From Lactifluus volemus (lineage: Eukaryota > Basidiomycota > Agaricomycetes > Russulales > Russulaceae): a stretch of 64,000 nt of DNA. The DNA lies in NCBI GenBank assembly GCA_022376515.1, contig WTXI01000173.1, positions 1 through 64,000 of the forward strand, written 5' to 3'. The notes below the pieces were generated by a model. It saw only the letters and a list, made by a program, of their open reading frames with translations, ran no database searches and was not told the DNA's origin. Numbering within the stretch: position 1 is the first letter of the stretch; each line of letters starts with the position of its first letter. The position numbers and the translations under genes were made by a program. Positions 10,966-21,132 of this stretch are shown piece by piece.

Positions 10966-11610
10966 AGATGGTAGATCACGCTCTGGTTGCTGGCGCGCTG
11001 CTCAACACCTAACTTGTTACATACGGGCACCTTCATTCCTCAGTCGATTCAAAGGCCGTGTTCGTTTACAGTATTTGAACACCTAGAGCAATTGACCTAA
11101 AGCATGGGGATCGTGAAACGACTAGGCCACATTACGAGCCAGCTGCAGCGAAATGAGCTCTGCATCTGACTTTCGTACCGCCAGAACCGTACACTCGGCA
11201 ATACTGTAAGCTCACTCTACAACAAGTGGAACCTACCCTATTATGGATGCATAACAGAATTTTACTGTAAAAACTGCAGTTAAGGTAGTAATTCAGACTC
11301 AGCTGCGGCATATGAATCAACAAACTTCAAGGCTTCATCAAATAATCAAATAAATCAAATTTGACCTATTGTATCTACGGGCATCCGCTCTAACCCATAC
11401 TTCCATAAATGCATAACCATGCATCCGAGGGTGAACTGAACGGCATGCCAGGGGTGGTAGTAGTAATGCACCAGTGGCCGATCATGGCTAAGATATTGAA
11501 AAATGGCCGGGTGAGAAACCGTGACAAAGCGGCTGAATGAGATATGTCGGTGTTATGTCGTCAGATGCGGATGTCTGATTATTGGAGTGTGGCTAGTACT
11601 GTGCTGTACT
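10966..11610. other. Intergenic; start of a segmental duplication
   Basis: No gene. From about 11395 the sequence is paralogous to 17090-17260 (shared GGCCGGGTGAGAAAC and GGCTGAATGAGAT). Ends at the target duplication GCTGTACT (11603-11610) of the hAT-type element. Confidence 0.6.
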
Positions 11611-12837
11611 TAGTGTTGCCGCAACAGCGCAGTGACTGTGAGGTGACTGTGACTGCACTGTGACATTTCAAACTCAGTCACACTTCACAGTTTAACGACG
11701 CGCTGTGAAGCACTGTGCACAGTGAGCCTGATTGCTGATAGTCTGGTCTTACTCACAGCTACGCATCTTCAGCAACGACTTTTCTATCAGTATTACTCAC
11801 TTTTTTTCTGGATGTTGGTTCAATTTCCTCTACATGGTGGTTTTTATCCCTGGTGAGCCATTTTAACACCCATCACAAATGCTAGTCTGTCTTACCTCTC
11901 TGCCCCATTCGCTGTCCCTTCAATGCTGTGTTTACTTCTTCAACCACTATCTCTCTACAACCCTTTATGTCTCGACATGATGTGGGGCTGCTAGCTTGAG
12001 TGCGACATGCCGGCACCCATGCCACACCCTCTTGCCCTTGATGCCACTGTAGCAACGCCCCTTGATGCTTGGACTCAACTCCATGCCATTCCCATTCCCT
12101 TCTTATCTGGTTTACTGCTACGTGCTTTTAGGTGCTTATGTCAGCACGTTGTGCCCGCTACTAGTATCCTTGTGGGTGTTGTTCATCTCTCATTGCGCTC
12201 ACCACTCACCTGGCACTTAGATATTCTTTTTTACAAGTTATCTCAATCTGATTGTGTTTTTTCAAGACCAGATGATACCAATTCCCGGCCTTGTATCGTG
12301 TTGTGCTTGATGCCCTTCCTGGTCACCCCCCTCCCCTTCCGGTCACTTCATTTTTCTCGCTCAATTCTCACTCAAATACCACAAAATTTAGCCTACAGTA
12401 TCTAGTACCATATCTGAATATATTCTGTGCATTTATTTTTGAAAGAAGTTGTGGTGTGCAGTGAAACGAAAATCAGTGCATTTGTCACGCATTTGTCACG
12501 CTTGCCTGCCTAAAATTTTGCGTGTGACCTAGTGTGACTGACTGGTTGACGCTACGAGTTAGTATTTCAACTGATGAAGTGTGAGAAAGGTCAAATTAAC
12601 ACCCTCATTGGATTGTTAAATGGGGAAGCATCGTAATTCTTGTAGATACATCAAAAAATTATCAAAAACAGTCGAAAACGTTGACCTTTTTCGTGGTCTA
12701 TAAATAGCTACAGTGGTAACAGCAGCGGTCGCCTTCACTTCACAGTACTTCACAGTACACTTTGATCACTGTGCAGTGTGTTCCCACGCATCAAATTCGG
12801 CTGCACTGTCACTTTACTGCACTGTGCGGCAACACTA
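11611..12837. mobile_element. hAT-type non-autonomous transposon with 8-bp TSD
   Basis: Both ends read TAGTGTTGCCGCA inward and remain similar further in (GCAGTGACTG versus GCAGTAAAGTGAC). The 8 bp flanking each end are identical: GCTGTACT at 11603-11610 and 12838-12845. Short TIRs with 8-bp duplications are the hallmark of the hAT superfamily. Subterminal regions repeat CACTGTGC/CACAGT motifs. The 1227 bp contain no transposase; a 132-codon frame at 12007-12405 has no recognisable domain. The paralogous segment at 17250-17290 lacks the insertion and approximates an empty site. Confidence 0.85.
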
Positions 12838-12845
12838 GCTGTACT

Positions 12846-13453
12846 GTACTGTACTGTTGAGTTTTCCACAATAACAATTGGAAGTTTCTCGTGCCTGGTG
12901 CGGTGGACCAACTGACTCCGCGATAAGAGAACCGGCAATCGCTAGCGCAGATAAAGTTCAAAATAGACAAGGGCTCCCATTTATACTAACCGGGGTTGGG
13001 TAGTGGATCACACACTATAAAGTACTGTAGTACTGTATAACACAATTTCTTCCGCAACATTTGTACAATTGAACGGTGGTCTGATGATAGACCGGTTCAA
13101 CACAATACTCAGAAATCCTTTCCGTCGTTTTCCATGCCCAGTAGTTGGTTATCACTAATCCTCAAATTATGAAATGTCCTACTACCGTGACTGCAGTCGG
13201 AACCCCCAGGCTGCGAGTGGATACGGTAAACGTCCCTTGCTTGGGACTTGGAAGATTCACCTCTGGCAATCCATCAAGCTCCCCAAGCATTGATTGGCAA
13301 CCCGTGTCTGTCGCCTAGTCAACGTGACAGCAGAGCAGAACTGATGCTTCAAGCTGTCGACCCCTTGACGACACGAAAATTAACGGGGCGTACCTTAATG
13401 GGCTTTAAGTTCTCGCGATGTCAAAAATAGTGTCCCTGAAATTGTTAGGAGAG
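12846..13453. repeat. Upstream part of segmental duplication, unit 1
   Basis: 12850-12990 matches 17265-17400 (CTCGTGCCTGG, CGCTAGCGCAGATAAAG) and 13045-13520 matches 17840-18340 (TTTGTACAATTGAAC, CTGCAGTCGGAACC and TGTAGTCGGAACC). This is the promoter flank shared by copies 2 and 3. No gene inside. Confidence 0.75.
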
Positions 13454-13467
13454 GTATAAGTATATAG
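13454..13467 (+). promoter_or_regulatory. TATA region of CPL1-like copy 2
   Basis: TATAAGTATATAGG about 70 nt before the ATG at 13528. The same element, TATAAGTATGTAGG, precedes copy 3, and TATAAGTATATAGG precedes copy 12 on the other strand. Confidence 0.55.
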
Positions 13468-13527
13468 GGTGGGTCAATGCGGCTTGTTGGAGTCGTTTTT
13501 TTTTTGAGGACCTACATCATTCACAGA

Positions 13528-14553
13528 ATGCGCTCCTTCAAGCTTTTGTCTGGTCTTAGTCTGCTTTTGGGGTCTCGCGCGTCGCACCTCGCGGCGCGCC
13601 ATCCAATACCACATGCCCTAGATGTCCGCCAGGACAGCAACGTGTGCTCGTTTATCAATGTCCAACTTGTAGGCGGGGGTTTCACTGTCCCCTTAGGTCC
13701 GAGTCAATTTCCCAGTATGAAATCCTGTTCTGATCGGGTGTCTCAGATAGCTGCTTCTGTACGGATGACATACCCAGTATCGTTCATAAGGCCGCCGAGC
13801 TCAAGCCAATAATTCCTGCTTTTGGTGGAGAAGATAAACTCGTAGAATTTTTGGATAGCGAAGTACGTGAACAAAGCCAGCTTCCCTTGAACATTTACAT
13901 ACCTTGACCCAACTTCAGATTATCGCGGCTTCGGCACTGTGCTCGTATCCTCCTCACTCCATTTCCTCATGTCTTGGAAGTCCTAATGCCGTTTGCGGGT
14001 TTGAGTGCGCGAATGGGTTCGTCTCAGATTCCCCATCCGGCTTCCCGTCGACGTGCGTTTGCGATGCACCCTCGATCATTTGCAACGACCAGTGCGTAGC
14101 AGCTGCATCATGTCCCTCAAGCATTCCCCCAGACAAGAAGAAACGTTGGGTTGGTAGTGGTGTCTGTGCCGAGATGGGTCCTGAATGGGCCGCGTGTGGG
14201 GTCTTCGGTGGCAGAGACCGTGCTTGGGAGTGCATCGATACCGCAAACAATCTTGAAAGCTGTAAGTACCTTTTATCCAAATTTCGTATGCTGTCTGTGC
14301 GCAAGCAACTGACGTATTTTGTGTTCATCTAGGTGGCGGGTGCGCGTTGCCGCTGACACCCTTTACTCCAATCGGTCAGGACTGTAGCTCTCTCCCTGGT
14401 GTTGCAGACGTTGCATGTATCATGGGTGAATGTGCCGTGCGCCGTTGCCTGCCGGGATATGTGCCCGCTCACGATGGCACGCATTGCATCTCGAAGCACC
14501 GAAAGATTTCACATTCTTCCGGAGATGAACACATCCCTTTACGTAATTATTGA
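13528..14553 (+). CDS. CPL1-like secreted cysteine-rich protein, copy 2
   Basis: Exons 13528..13696, 13747..13862, 13919..14261, 14333..14553, all GT-AG and in phase, giving 282 residues. Signal peptide MRSFKLLSGLSLLLGSRAS. Exon 2 encodes DSCFCTDDIPS and a variable helix. Exon 3 has the cysteine-rich module with CGFECANGFVSDSPSG and the DKKKRWVGSG site. Exon 4 has the CPL1 core. Belongs to the subfamily of copies 3 and 12 (FKL.SGLSLLLG, DVRQDSNVCSFI). The C-terminal tail is 14 residues shorter than in copy 3 because 42 nt after SSGDE are missing, a deletion between short GA repeats. ATG chosen because the signal peptide starts there. Confidence 0.85.
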
Positions 14554-14625
14554 GCGGCGGCTCCTCTGTCTGTTGGGAGCAATGCTGCCGTGACACGCAA
14601 CGTGATGTGTGACTGCCGATACCCG

Positions 14626-14664
14626 TTTTTTTTTTTTGAATCCGAGTTTGTATTCCGCAGCGCG
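14626..14664 (-). mobile_element. 5'-truncated LINE tail with poly(A)
   Basis: On the minus strand this is a short 3' tail ending in CGGATTC followed by an A-run (T-run at 14626-14637 on the plus strand). The tail CGGAATACAAAYTCGGATTC is the same as at the end of the LINE at 36450-37970. Flanks GCCGATACCCG and GCTGATACCTG may be a mutated target duplication. Confidence 0.6.
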
Positions 14665-15133
14665 TGCTGATACCTGTTGATACCAGACAGTTTATCTCAG
14701 ATCCCCGATCTTCATATTTTCGCCGCGTTCTACCTTTATCACAGACTTATTACTTTGATTGACGGTCTCAGTTACTACTTACTACCTTAAGTAGTGTAAC
14801 CTTCGTGTCCCTTGCACCTCAGTCTTTCCTCTTTCTGACTGAATTTCCTTTACTTCTAAGTTACTTACCATCGTCCTAGCATCAGGATTGACTCTCGTCC
14901 AATACTGCTTGCTGGTAGATGTTAAATACACAGGGGCAGAAGAAGACATTGGACACTATAGCACATCTAATGAGATAAACTCGCTGAGGTTCAAACCCAT
15001 ACTGTATCAGTCCCACTCTTTGGACAGACCTAGCCAATGCCCCCCAGTCCAGCTCCAAATGTAAACAAAAACTGTAAGCAGAGCGTGACAAAATCTGGCC
15101 TATGTCATTGCAAACAGCTGTAAATCCACTGCC
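14665..15133. other. Intergenic, no gene seen
   Basis: Diverged 3' flank of copy 2; contains GGACACTATAGCACATCTAA-like sequence that also follows copies 3 and 12. Confidence 0.4.
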
Positions 15134-15295
15134 CTGGGAGCTATTGTCAACGTGAACCCTTCTGCACCATCTCCGCTGGCAAGTCCGTTTCCGCACCCGT
15201 GGAGGCTCCGTGGCCCACTTGGGGCATCCCAGTGACGTGTTGGTTCAAGAGCGATCCTGCATCGGTGCTTTGCATAACGACGTCGGCTGGTCACT
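15134..15295 (+). repeat. Direct repeat, partner of 15688-15811
   Basis: Shares CTGGGRGCTATTGTC, CCGCACCCGTGGAGG and TCGGTGCTTTGCATAAC in the same order with 15688-15811. The left copy has about 38 extra bases. No coding function evident; likely remnant of a mobile element. Confidence 0.7.
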
Positions 15296-15297
15296 GT

Positions 15298-15486
15298 ACC
15301 CAGCCCATGACGTCTTTTCACCAAAGGAAATAAAAAGTCAAAATTAACGGCCTAGACGCGACGTTAGGCACACATAACGCAGCTAAATCCAAGGCTGAAA
15401 TGATAAAGGCCTCTCTTTGTAAATTTCAGCCCTGAATCTAGCTGGAGGACATGAGCGGAGTGATCACCGCACTACCATGAGCAAAC
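15298..15486 (+). repeat. Interspersed repeat R, copy 2, with hairpin
   Basis: Same unit as 8722-8900. The central hairpin at 15393-15431 has mutated arms (GGCTGAAATGATAAAG against CTTTGTAAATTTCAGCC). Sits directly after the 15134-15295 direct repeat. Confidence 0.75.
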
Positions 15487-17089
15487 AAAAATTGCCTTAC
15501 ATGATGGGTCTTCCGAGTTGCCCGTTCAGGATCTCGTTTGTGTGGAACCGTGAGATCCGATGACTCAGACCGAAACCGTCTGTCTTTCCCTGCGACCCAC
15601 TCACCTTGGCGTGTTAAAGTCGATGTAAAGTCAGCGCAGACACTCGGCGTCCCCCCTCTGACGGGTTTCTTTCTCAAACCCACTCACCTGGGGGCTATTG
15701 TCGATGCGAACCCTTCCGCACCCGTGGAGGTGCCATGGTCGTCCCAGCGACGCGTTGGTTCGACAGCGACCCTGCGTCGGTGCTTTGCATAACCACGACG
15801 GCTGGTCAGCGCGCGGTCGCGATGGAAGATACAGTGCCGATGCCGATCATAGTCCGTGACTTCAATCCGTACACGCGCAACTGCGAAGGATCAACCACGG
15901 CATCCGAATCACAACTGGAGTGAACCCACTCCGAAATGGGATTTGGATGGCTCTCATTGTGGAGAAAGCATGCTCCCCGCGGGCTCGGCGTTCAAGGAGG
16001 ACGTGCGGTCTGCATTGCGGTACGTAGAGACCGTCACTTGTAGCAAATTCCATTACGAGGGGGTCCTGATATATGAGGAGAGGGTTTTTGGGATTGAGAG
16101 TACGTCCGTGTCCGTTTGTCGATGTATTAAAACTATACTCCGTTTTCGTGTAGACCAGCCAAAAACGATGGACTTGGGATTTCGTCTTTCGATGTTCACA
16201 TCCTAGGGTAGCTCGTTGTTACCTCGAAATGGACTCTCATTTAACGAATCCGATGAACGATCGATGTAACAAGATGAATATATGCATCGTCCAAGCAGAC
16301 TCACGCGCTGTACTGAGGACGGTCGGTGCCTGCTGCTGTACTGTGTGGTCATTTCATCGATTGTGATCTTGACCAGCTCGAGCGCATTTACGATCAGGTT
16401 GGGAATGACGAGTATGTCTTGGGTGAGGAAACTAAAGTATGCATAGTCGCCCCTTGCCCTCAGTTATCTCGTCCTGATGGAACGTTTCGGAGTGACCTAC
16501 GACGTATGTCCAGGACTATCTTATCTTGAGCATCTTGATCTCCTGGAGAAGCGGGAGGAAAGTTTTTGCTCGGTACGAGGCTCCACGGCACCAGTCGTCG
16601 ACCAACCGTTGGGTACTTCTACATACCGCTTCCGTCTCTCTCGGACACGTGGATCAGATATTGAAGTCGGTAAAGCTTGATCTTAGGGTTCAGATCTTGG
16701 ACGTTGGCATGGCCTTGCATGAGCACGACTTTATTGCGGCTCTGACGACGTGCGTATGTTCTACTTTTCTTATCATTTCACAGATTTATTTTCAGCCAAG
16801 TAAGAGGATATGGACATGGAACTTTGACACCTGACGTTGGAAATACGATTACTCAGTTTCCTACTGGCCAGCCCCATCCTCTTGCCATCATTTTTATTGC
16901 CATTTCTGAAAGAGATTGTTGGTGAATTTCTTGTACTCATCACATTTCCATGGGCATGAAGCGAGTACCAGGATATGTTGTTCCTGGTGTGCTGGAAAAA
17001 GGGTGAGGTGCACTGTGTGTGTTGCTACACGTAAGATTGTGTCAATGATCGACTTTTCCCTGCCGAAATTGGCCAAACCCAAGCTTAAA
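15487..17089. other. Intergenic with direct repeat 15688-15811, no gene seen
   Basis: Apart from the second direct repeat, no recognisable coding sequence. Short open frames around 15856-16206 and 16326-16834 have no domain, splice support or signal peptide. Confidence 0.45.
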
Positions 17090-17400
17090 TACGCATAAGC
17101 ACCCGAGAGTGAACTGAAGGGCATGGTGGTAGTACTATAGTAGTGCACTGGTGGCTAAGATATTGAAAATGGCCGGGTGAGAAACAATGCGGCTGAATGA
17201 GATGCATCGGTGTTATGTCGTTCGGGCTTAGAGGTGGATGTGTGAGTATTGGAGTGTAGAGTTTTTCACAACAGCAATTGGACGTCTCTCGTGCCTGGCT
17301 AACCGGCTCCGGGATAAGAGAAACGGCAATACGCTAGCGCAGATAAAGGCTTCAGAAACAGACAAGGGCTCGCCTTTACTACCCTCTGCCGAGTGTGAAA
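17090..17400. repeat. Segmental duplication, unit 2 (lacks the hAT insertion)
   Basis: Colinear with 11395-11600 joined to 12850-12990. The junction GGAGTGTA/GAGTTTTTCACAACA replaces the whole hAT element of unit 1. This supports both the duplication and the later insertion. Confidence 0.75.
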
Positions 17401-17541
17401 TTCACGCTACAGTATACAATGGCTGGCAGAAACACGAGGGGAAGCGCGAATGATGATTCTAGGGCCAGGGCGAGCACTCAACGAGCTAGCCAAGGGGCTA
17501 GCGCTGACTCCTGACTTGCACTGCTGTGCTGTACAGTACTA

Positions 17542-17719
17542 CAGTCGAACCTGTCTTAACCCATACCTTAGGCAACCCATAAACTCCGAAATCACATACC
17601 TTTTTTGGTCCACCAAGTCGGTATTCGATACCATAGTTCACCTCCCTAAACCCATAACCTCCAATAACCCATACCTCGGGCCGTCCACCAAATGGTATGG
17701 GTTAAGACAGGTTCGACTG
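17542..17719. mobile_element. Pogo/Tc1-mariner-like MITE, 178 bp
   Basis: Terminal inverted repeats are perfect over at least 27 bp, beginning CAGTCGAACCTGTCTTAACC, and are flanked by TA on both sides (17540-17541, 17720-17721). A CAGTCG start and a TA duplication are typical of pogo/Tigger elements. Too short to code. Confidence 0.85.
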
Positions 17720-17801
17720 TATACAGTACTGTATTGGACTAGTCCATTGTCAGGCCCCAGGTTTGTCAACTCCATTCAATTCAATTGACACCTGTCAGAA
17801 C

Positions 17802-17842
17802 TTTTTTCTTTTTTTTTAAATCTTCATTTGTATACCGCAGCA
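17802..17842 (-). mobile_element. Decayed LINE tail
   Basis: T-rich run followed by ATTTGTATACCGCAGC, a mutated form of the LINE tail at 36466-36490. The paralogous position at about 13045 in unit 1 lacks the T-run. Confidence 0.4.
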
Positions 17843-18343
17843 TTTGTACAATTGAACTGTGGTCTGACGATAGACCATTTCAATACAATACTCGGAAATC
17901 CTTTCTGTCGTTCCCATGACTAATTGCTTATTGCTGATCCACAAATTATAAAGCGTCATATTACAGCCTAAGTACCATGACTGTAGTCGGAACCCTCAGG
18001 CTGCCAGTGGATACGGTAAATGTGCCTTGCTTGGGGCTCGGGAGATTCACCTCTTGCAATCCGTCAAGCTGCCCAAGCATTAATTGGCAGGCAACCTCGG
18101 TCCGTCGCCTAATCAACGTGACAGCGGAGTAGAACTGATGCTTGAAGCTGTCGACCTCTCCAAGACGCGGAAATTAACGGGGATACTGTACCTTAGTGGG
18201 CCAAAGACTTCTCGCGATGTCAAAAATGGTGCCCCTGAAAATGCTGGGAGGGGTATAAGTATGTAGGGTGGGATAATGCGGCTTGTTAGGGTCACCTCAG
18301 TTGCCCAGTCAATTTTTTTTTGAGGACCTACTTCATTCGCAGA
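17843..18343. repeat. Promoter flank duplicated from 13045-13520
   Basis: About 480 bp similar to the upstream region of copy 2, with TATAAG at 18254-18259 as the likely TATA element of copy 3. Confidence 0.7.
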
Positions 18344-19406
18344 ATGCGCTACTTCAAGCTCTTCTCTGGTCTTAGTCTGCTTTTGGGGACCCGCGCGTCG
18401 CTCCTCGCGTCGCGGCAGCCAATACCACATGCTCTAGATGTCCGCCAGGACAGCAACGTGTGCTCGTTTATCAATGTCAAACTTGTAGGCGGGCTTACCA
18501 CTGTCCCCTTAGGTCCGAGTCAATTTTCCAGTATGAAATACTGTTCTGATCGGGCGTCTCAGACAGCTGCTTCTGTACGGATGACATACCCAGTACCGTT
18601 CATGAGTCCGGCGTGTTCGAACCAATAATTACGGCCTTTGGTGGAGAAGACAATCTCGTAGACTTTTTGGATCGCAAAGTATGTGAACAAAGCCAACCTC
18701 CCTTGAACATTTACATACCTTGACCCAACTTCAGATTATCGCCGCTTCGGCACTGTGCTCGTATCCTCCTCACTCCATTTCCTCATGTGGAAATCCTGAT
18801 ACCGTTTGCGGGTTTGAGTGCACGAATGGGTTCGTCTCAGATTCCCCATCCGGCGACCCGACGACGTGCGTTTGCGAGGCACCCTCGATCATCTGCAACG
18901 ACCAGTGCGTAGCAGCTGCATCATGTCCCTCAAGCATTCCCCCAGACAAGAAGAAACGTTGGGTTGGCAGTGGTGTCTGTGCCGAGATGGGTCCTGAATG
19001 GGCCGCGTGTGGGGTCTTCGGCGGCGGAGCCCGTGCTTGGGAGTGCATCGATACCGCAAACAATCTTGAAAGCTGTAAGTACCTTTTACGCAAATTTTGT
19101 ATGGTGTCTGCGCAAGCAACTGACATATTTCGCGTTCATCTAGGTGGCGGGTGCGCGTTGCCGCTGACACCCTTTACTCCAATTGGCCAGGACTGTAGCT
19201 CTCTCCCCGGTGTTGCAGACGTTGCATGCATCATGGGTGAATGCGCCGTGCGCCGTTGCCTGCCGGGATGTGTTCCTGTTCATGATGGCACGCATTGCAT
19301 CCCGAAGCACCGAAAGATTTCACATTCTTCCGGAGATGAGGATGAAGTTGAGTTGGTACCGGCAAAGGCGTATGGACTCGAACACATCCCTTTACAGAAT
19401 TATTGA
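18344..19406 (+). CDS. CPL1-like secreted cysteine-rich protein, copy 3
   Basis: Exons 18344..18512, 18563..18678, 18735..19074, 19144..19406; all junctions are in phase; 295 residues. Closest to copy 2, from which it differs most in the signal-peptide boundary (LLASRQPIPHA), the end of exon 1 (KLVGGLTTVPL) and exon 2 (STVHESGVFEPIITAF). It keeps the full acidic tail DEDEVELVPAKAYGLEHIPLQNY that copy 2 has lost. An extra Cys appears in the CPL1 core (LPGCVPVHDG instead of LPGYVPAHDG), which leaves an odd cysteine. Intron 2 happens to be in frame after position 18720. Confidence 0.85.
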
Positions 19407-20065
19407 GTGGCAGCTCCCCTGCCTCTGGTAAATGTTAAATTTACAGGGGTAGAACGAGATATTGGACACTATATATAGCACATCTAATTAAATACTCTCA
19501 CCGAGGTTCAAACCCATGCTGTATCGGACCCACTCTTCGGACAGACACACGAACTAGTAATTGAGACTGTTGCTTTGCTACACCCCACCAATGCTTCCAG
19601 GAGTACCTTGATGCCCCAAACACCGGTCTGGCACCCTCTCCCATATAAGCGGCCCTCCCTTGACATATGTGCTAAATTTTCTCCTGCAGACATGGGTTTC
19701 CACGACCCGTGTCACCTCGGCCACCTCGGCGGCCCTCCCCGCTGCAGTATGCGGGTCTGACAGGTTCGTAGAGAACGCATCGATCAGCGTGCACGACAGG
19801 GGGATATGTACTCGTGTATATATACAGCCTTTTATGTGCTGGTCGTTCCCAATGTCCTATCCAACATGAAATTATTATAAAATATGTGAGGGGAGGGGAC
19901 ACTCATGAGTACATTGCGCTGCCAGTGCCACATTCTGCTTTGCTCCCTCTTACTCGTATTTGATAATACCCAGGACCTCCAATAAGATGAGATTGGTCAG
20001 AGTTGAATCAGTTGATTGGTGCTCAGCCATCATTAATGCATCATTCCTAAACTAGTTACCCACGA
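19407..20065. other. Intergenic 3' flank of copy 3
   Basis: Contains the conserved post-gene block (AGCACATCTAAT, then GTTTGCTACACCCCACCAATGC-like sequence) that is also present, inverted, at 60180-60400 behind copy 12. No gene seen. Confidence 0.5.
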
Positions 20066-20231
20066 CCCAGCCCATGACGCTCGTATTTTCACCGAAGGAA
20101 ATAAAAAGTCAAAATTAACGGCCTAGACACGACGTTAGGCGCACATAACGCAGCTAAATCCAGGGCTGAAATGACAAAGGCCTCTCTTTGTAAATTTCAG
20201 CCCTGAACCTAGCTGGAGGACATGAGCGGAG
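20066..20231 (+). repeat. Interspersed repeat R, copy 3, with hairpin
   Basis: Third copy of the R unit, hairpin at 20163-20203. The right end stops at GAGCGGAG and joins a CPL1 exon 4 fragment, whereas the other copies continue with TGATCACCG. Confidence 0.75.
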
Positions 20232-20234
20232 CAC

Positions 20235-20419
20235 TTGCATGTATCATGGGTGAATGCGCCGTGAGCCGTTGCCTGCCAGGATATGTTCCCGCTCATGATG
20301 GCACCCATTGCATCTCGAAGCACCGGAAGATTTCACATTCTTCCGGAGATGAGGATGAAGTTGAGTTGGCACCGGCAAATGCGTATGGACTCGAACACGT
20401 CCCGTTATCGAATTATTGA
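20235..20419 (+). pseudogene. CPL1-like exon 4 fragment
   Basis: Encodes the second half of the CPL1 core and tail (CIMGECAVSRCLPG to LEHVPLSNY, stop TGA) of the copy 2/3/12 subfamily, with no upstream exons. Downstream flank to about 20525 is also shared with copy 3. It begins exactly where repeat R copy 3 ends, so the remainder of the gene was removed by a rearrangement at that repeat. Confidence 0.85.
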
Positions 20420-20525
20420 GTGGCAGCTCCCCTGCCGCTGGTAAATGTTGGATATACTGTACAGGGGCAGAACAAGAGACGTTGGACATTAACACATCTA
20501 ATTAGATACTCTCACTGAGGTTGAA

Positions 20526-21132
20526 ACTAATATTATCTTTTTTGGGGGACATATAGGCATTTGGTTAAATTTTCCGACTCGGACTTGTCATTCTAATTTA
20601 CAAAGCACTGTAATGACCGTTTTTCAAGTTTATCCTGGACTTTATGTAGGCTACTGCCGCTACCTGTCCTCAGTTCCGGATCTACCACAGTCGGTATATT
20701 TCCAATTGGTGGTGCGCTGGTGGTCACGGATCGTCATTGAGGTTTCAAGGATTTGGATGGGGGGGTATGAATAGACAATCAGAAGAGGCAAAAATGCACC
20801 TCCGCACTGACTCGCAGTCCGCAGGTTCCGCCGTCAGTGGTAACGTTGATGACAGTATAACAAGCGACAGACCGAAGTCGTCCAATCCGAAACCTGTCAA
20901 TTAGTGTTTCCTTATTTGTAATAACGTCCGGGCGGACATGTTAGCGCTCCGGCTCTGTCCTAGACCAGGTACCAACATCTTACTCGGACATCAGGAATCC
21001 AGCCCTGAAATTTTCCGGGAATAAACAAAATGCCATACTGTATTGATGCGGCTGAGTCGTTGGGGTCATCTCTCGCCCAGTCCATTCTTTTGTTTCAGGA
21101 TCAACCACAGTCTACATTAGTTCTTATCCAAT
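20526..21132. other. Intergenic upstream of copy 4
   Basis: No gene. A run of G at 20759-20764 and an ATAAACAAAATG segment near 21022 precede the copy 4 promoter, which has no clear TATA box but shares GTTGGGGTCATC with the other copies. Confidence 0.45.

Noticed and set aside
12007..12405. 132-codon frame inside the hAT-type element
   Set aside because: No transposase motif (no DDE region, no hAT dimerisation sequence) and no splice support.
12838..12860. CTGTACTGTACTGTACTG run as a distinct regulatory repeat
   Set aside because: It is the target duplication plus a short simple repeat; similar ACAGTACAGTA runs occur at 35621 and 44941 without shared context.
15856..16834. Cluster of short plus-strand frames
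   Set aside because: Each is under about 120 codons, lacks motifs and cannot be joined by in-phase introns.
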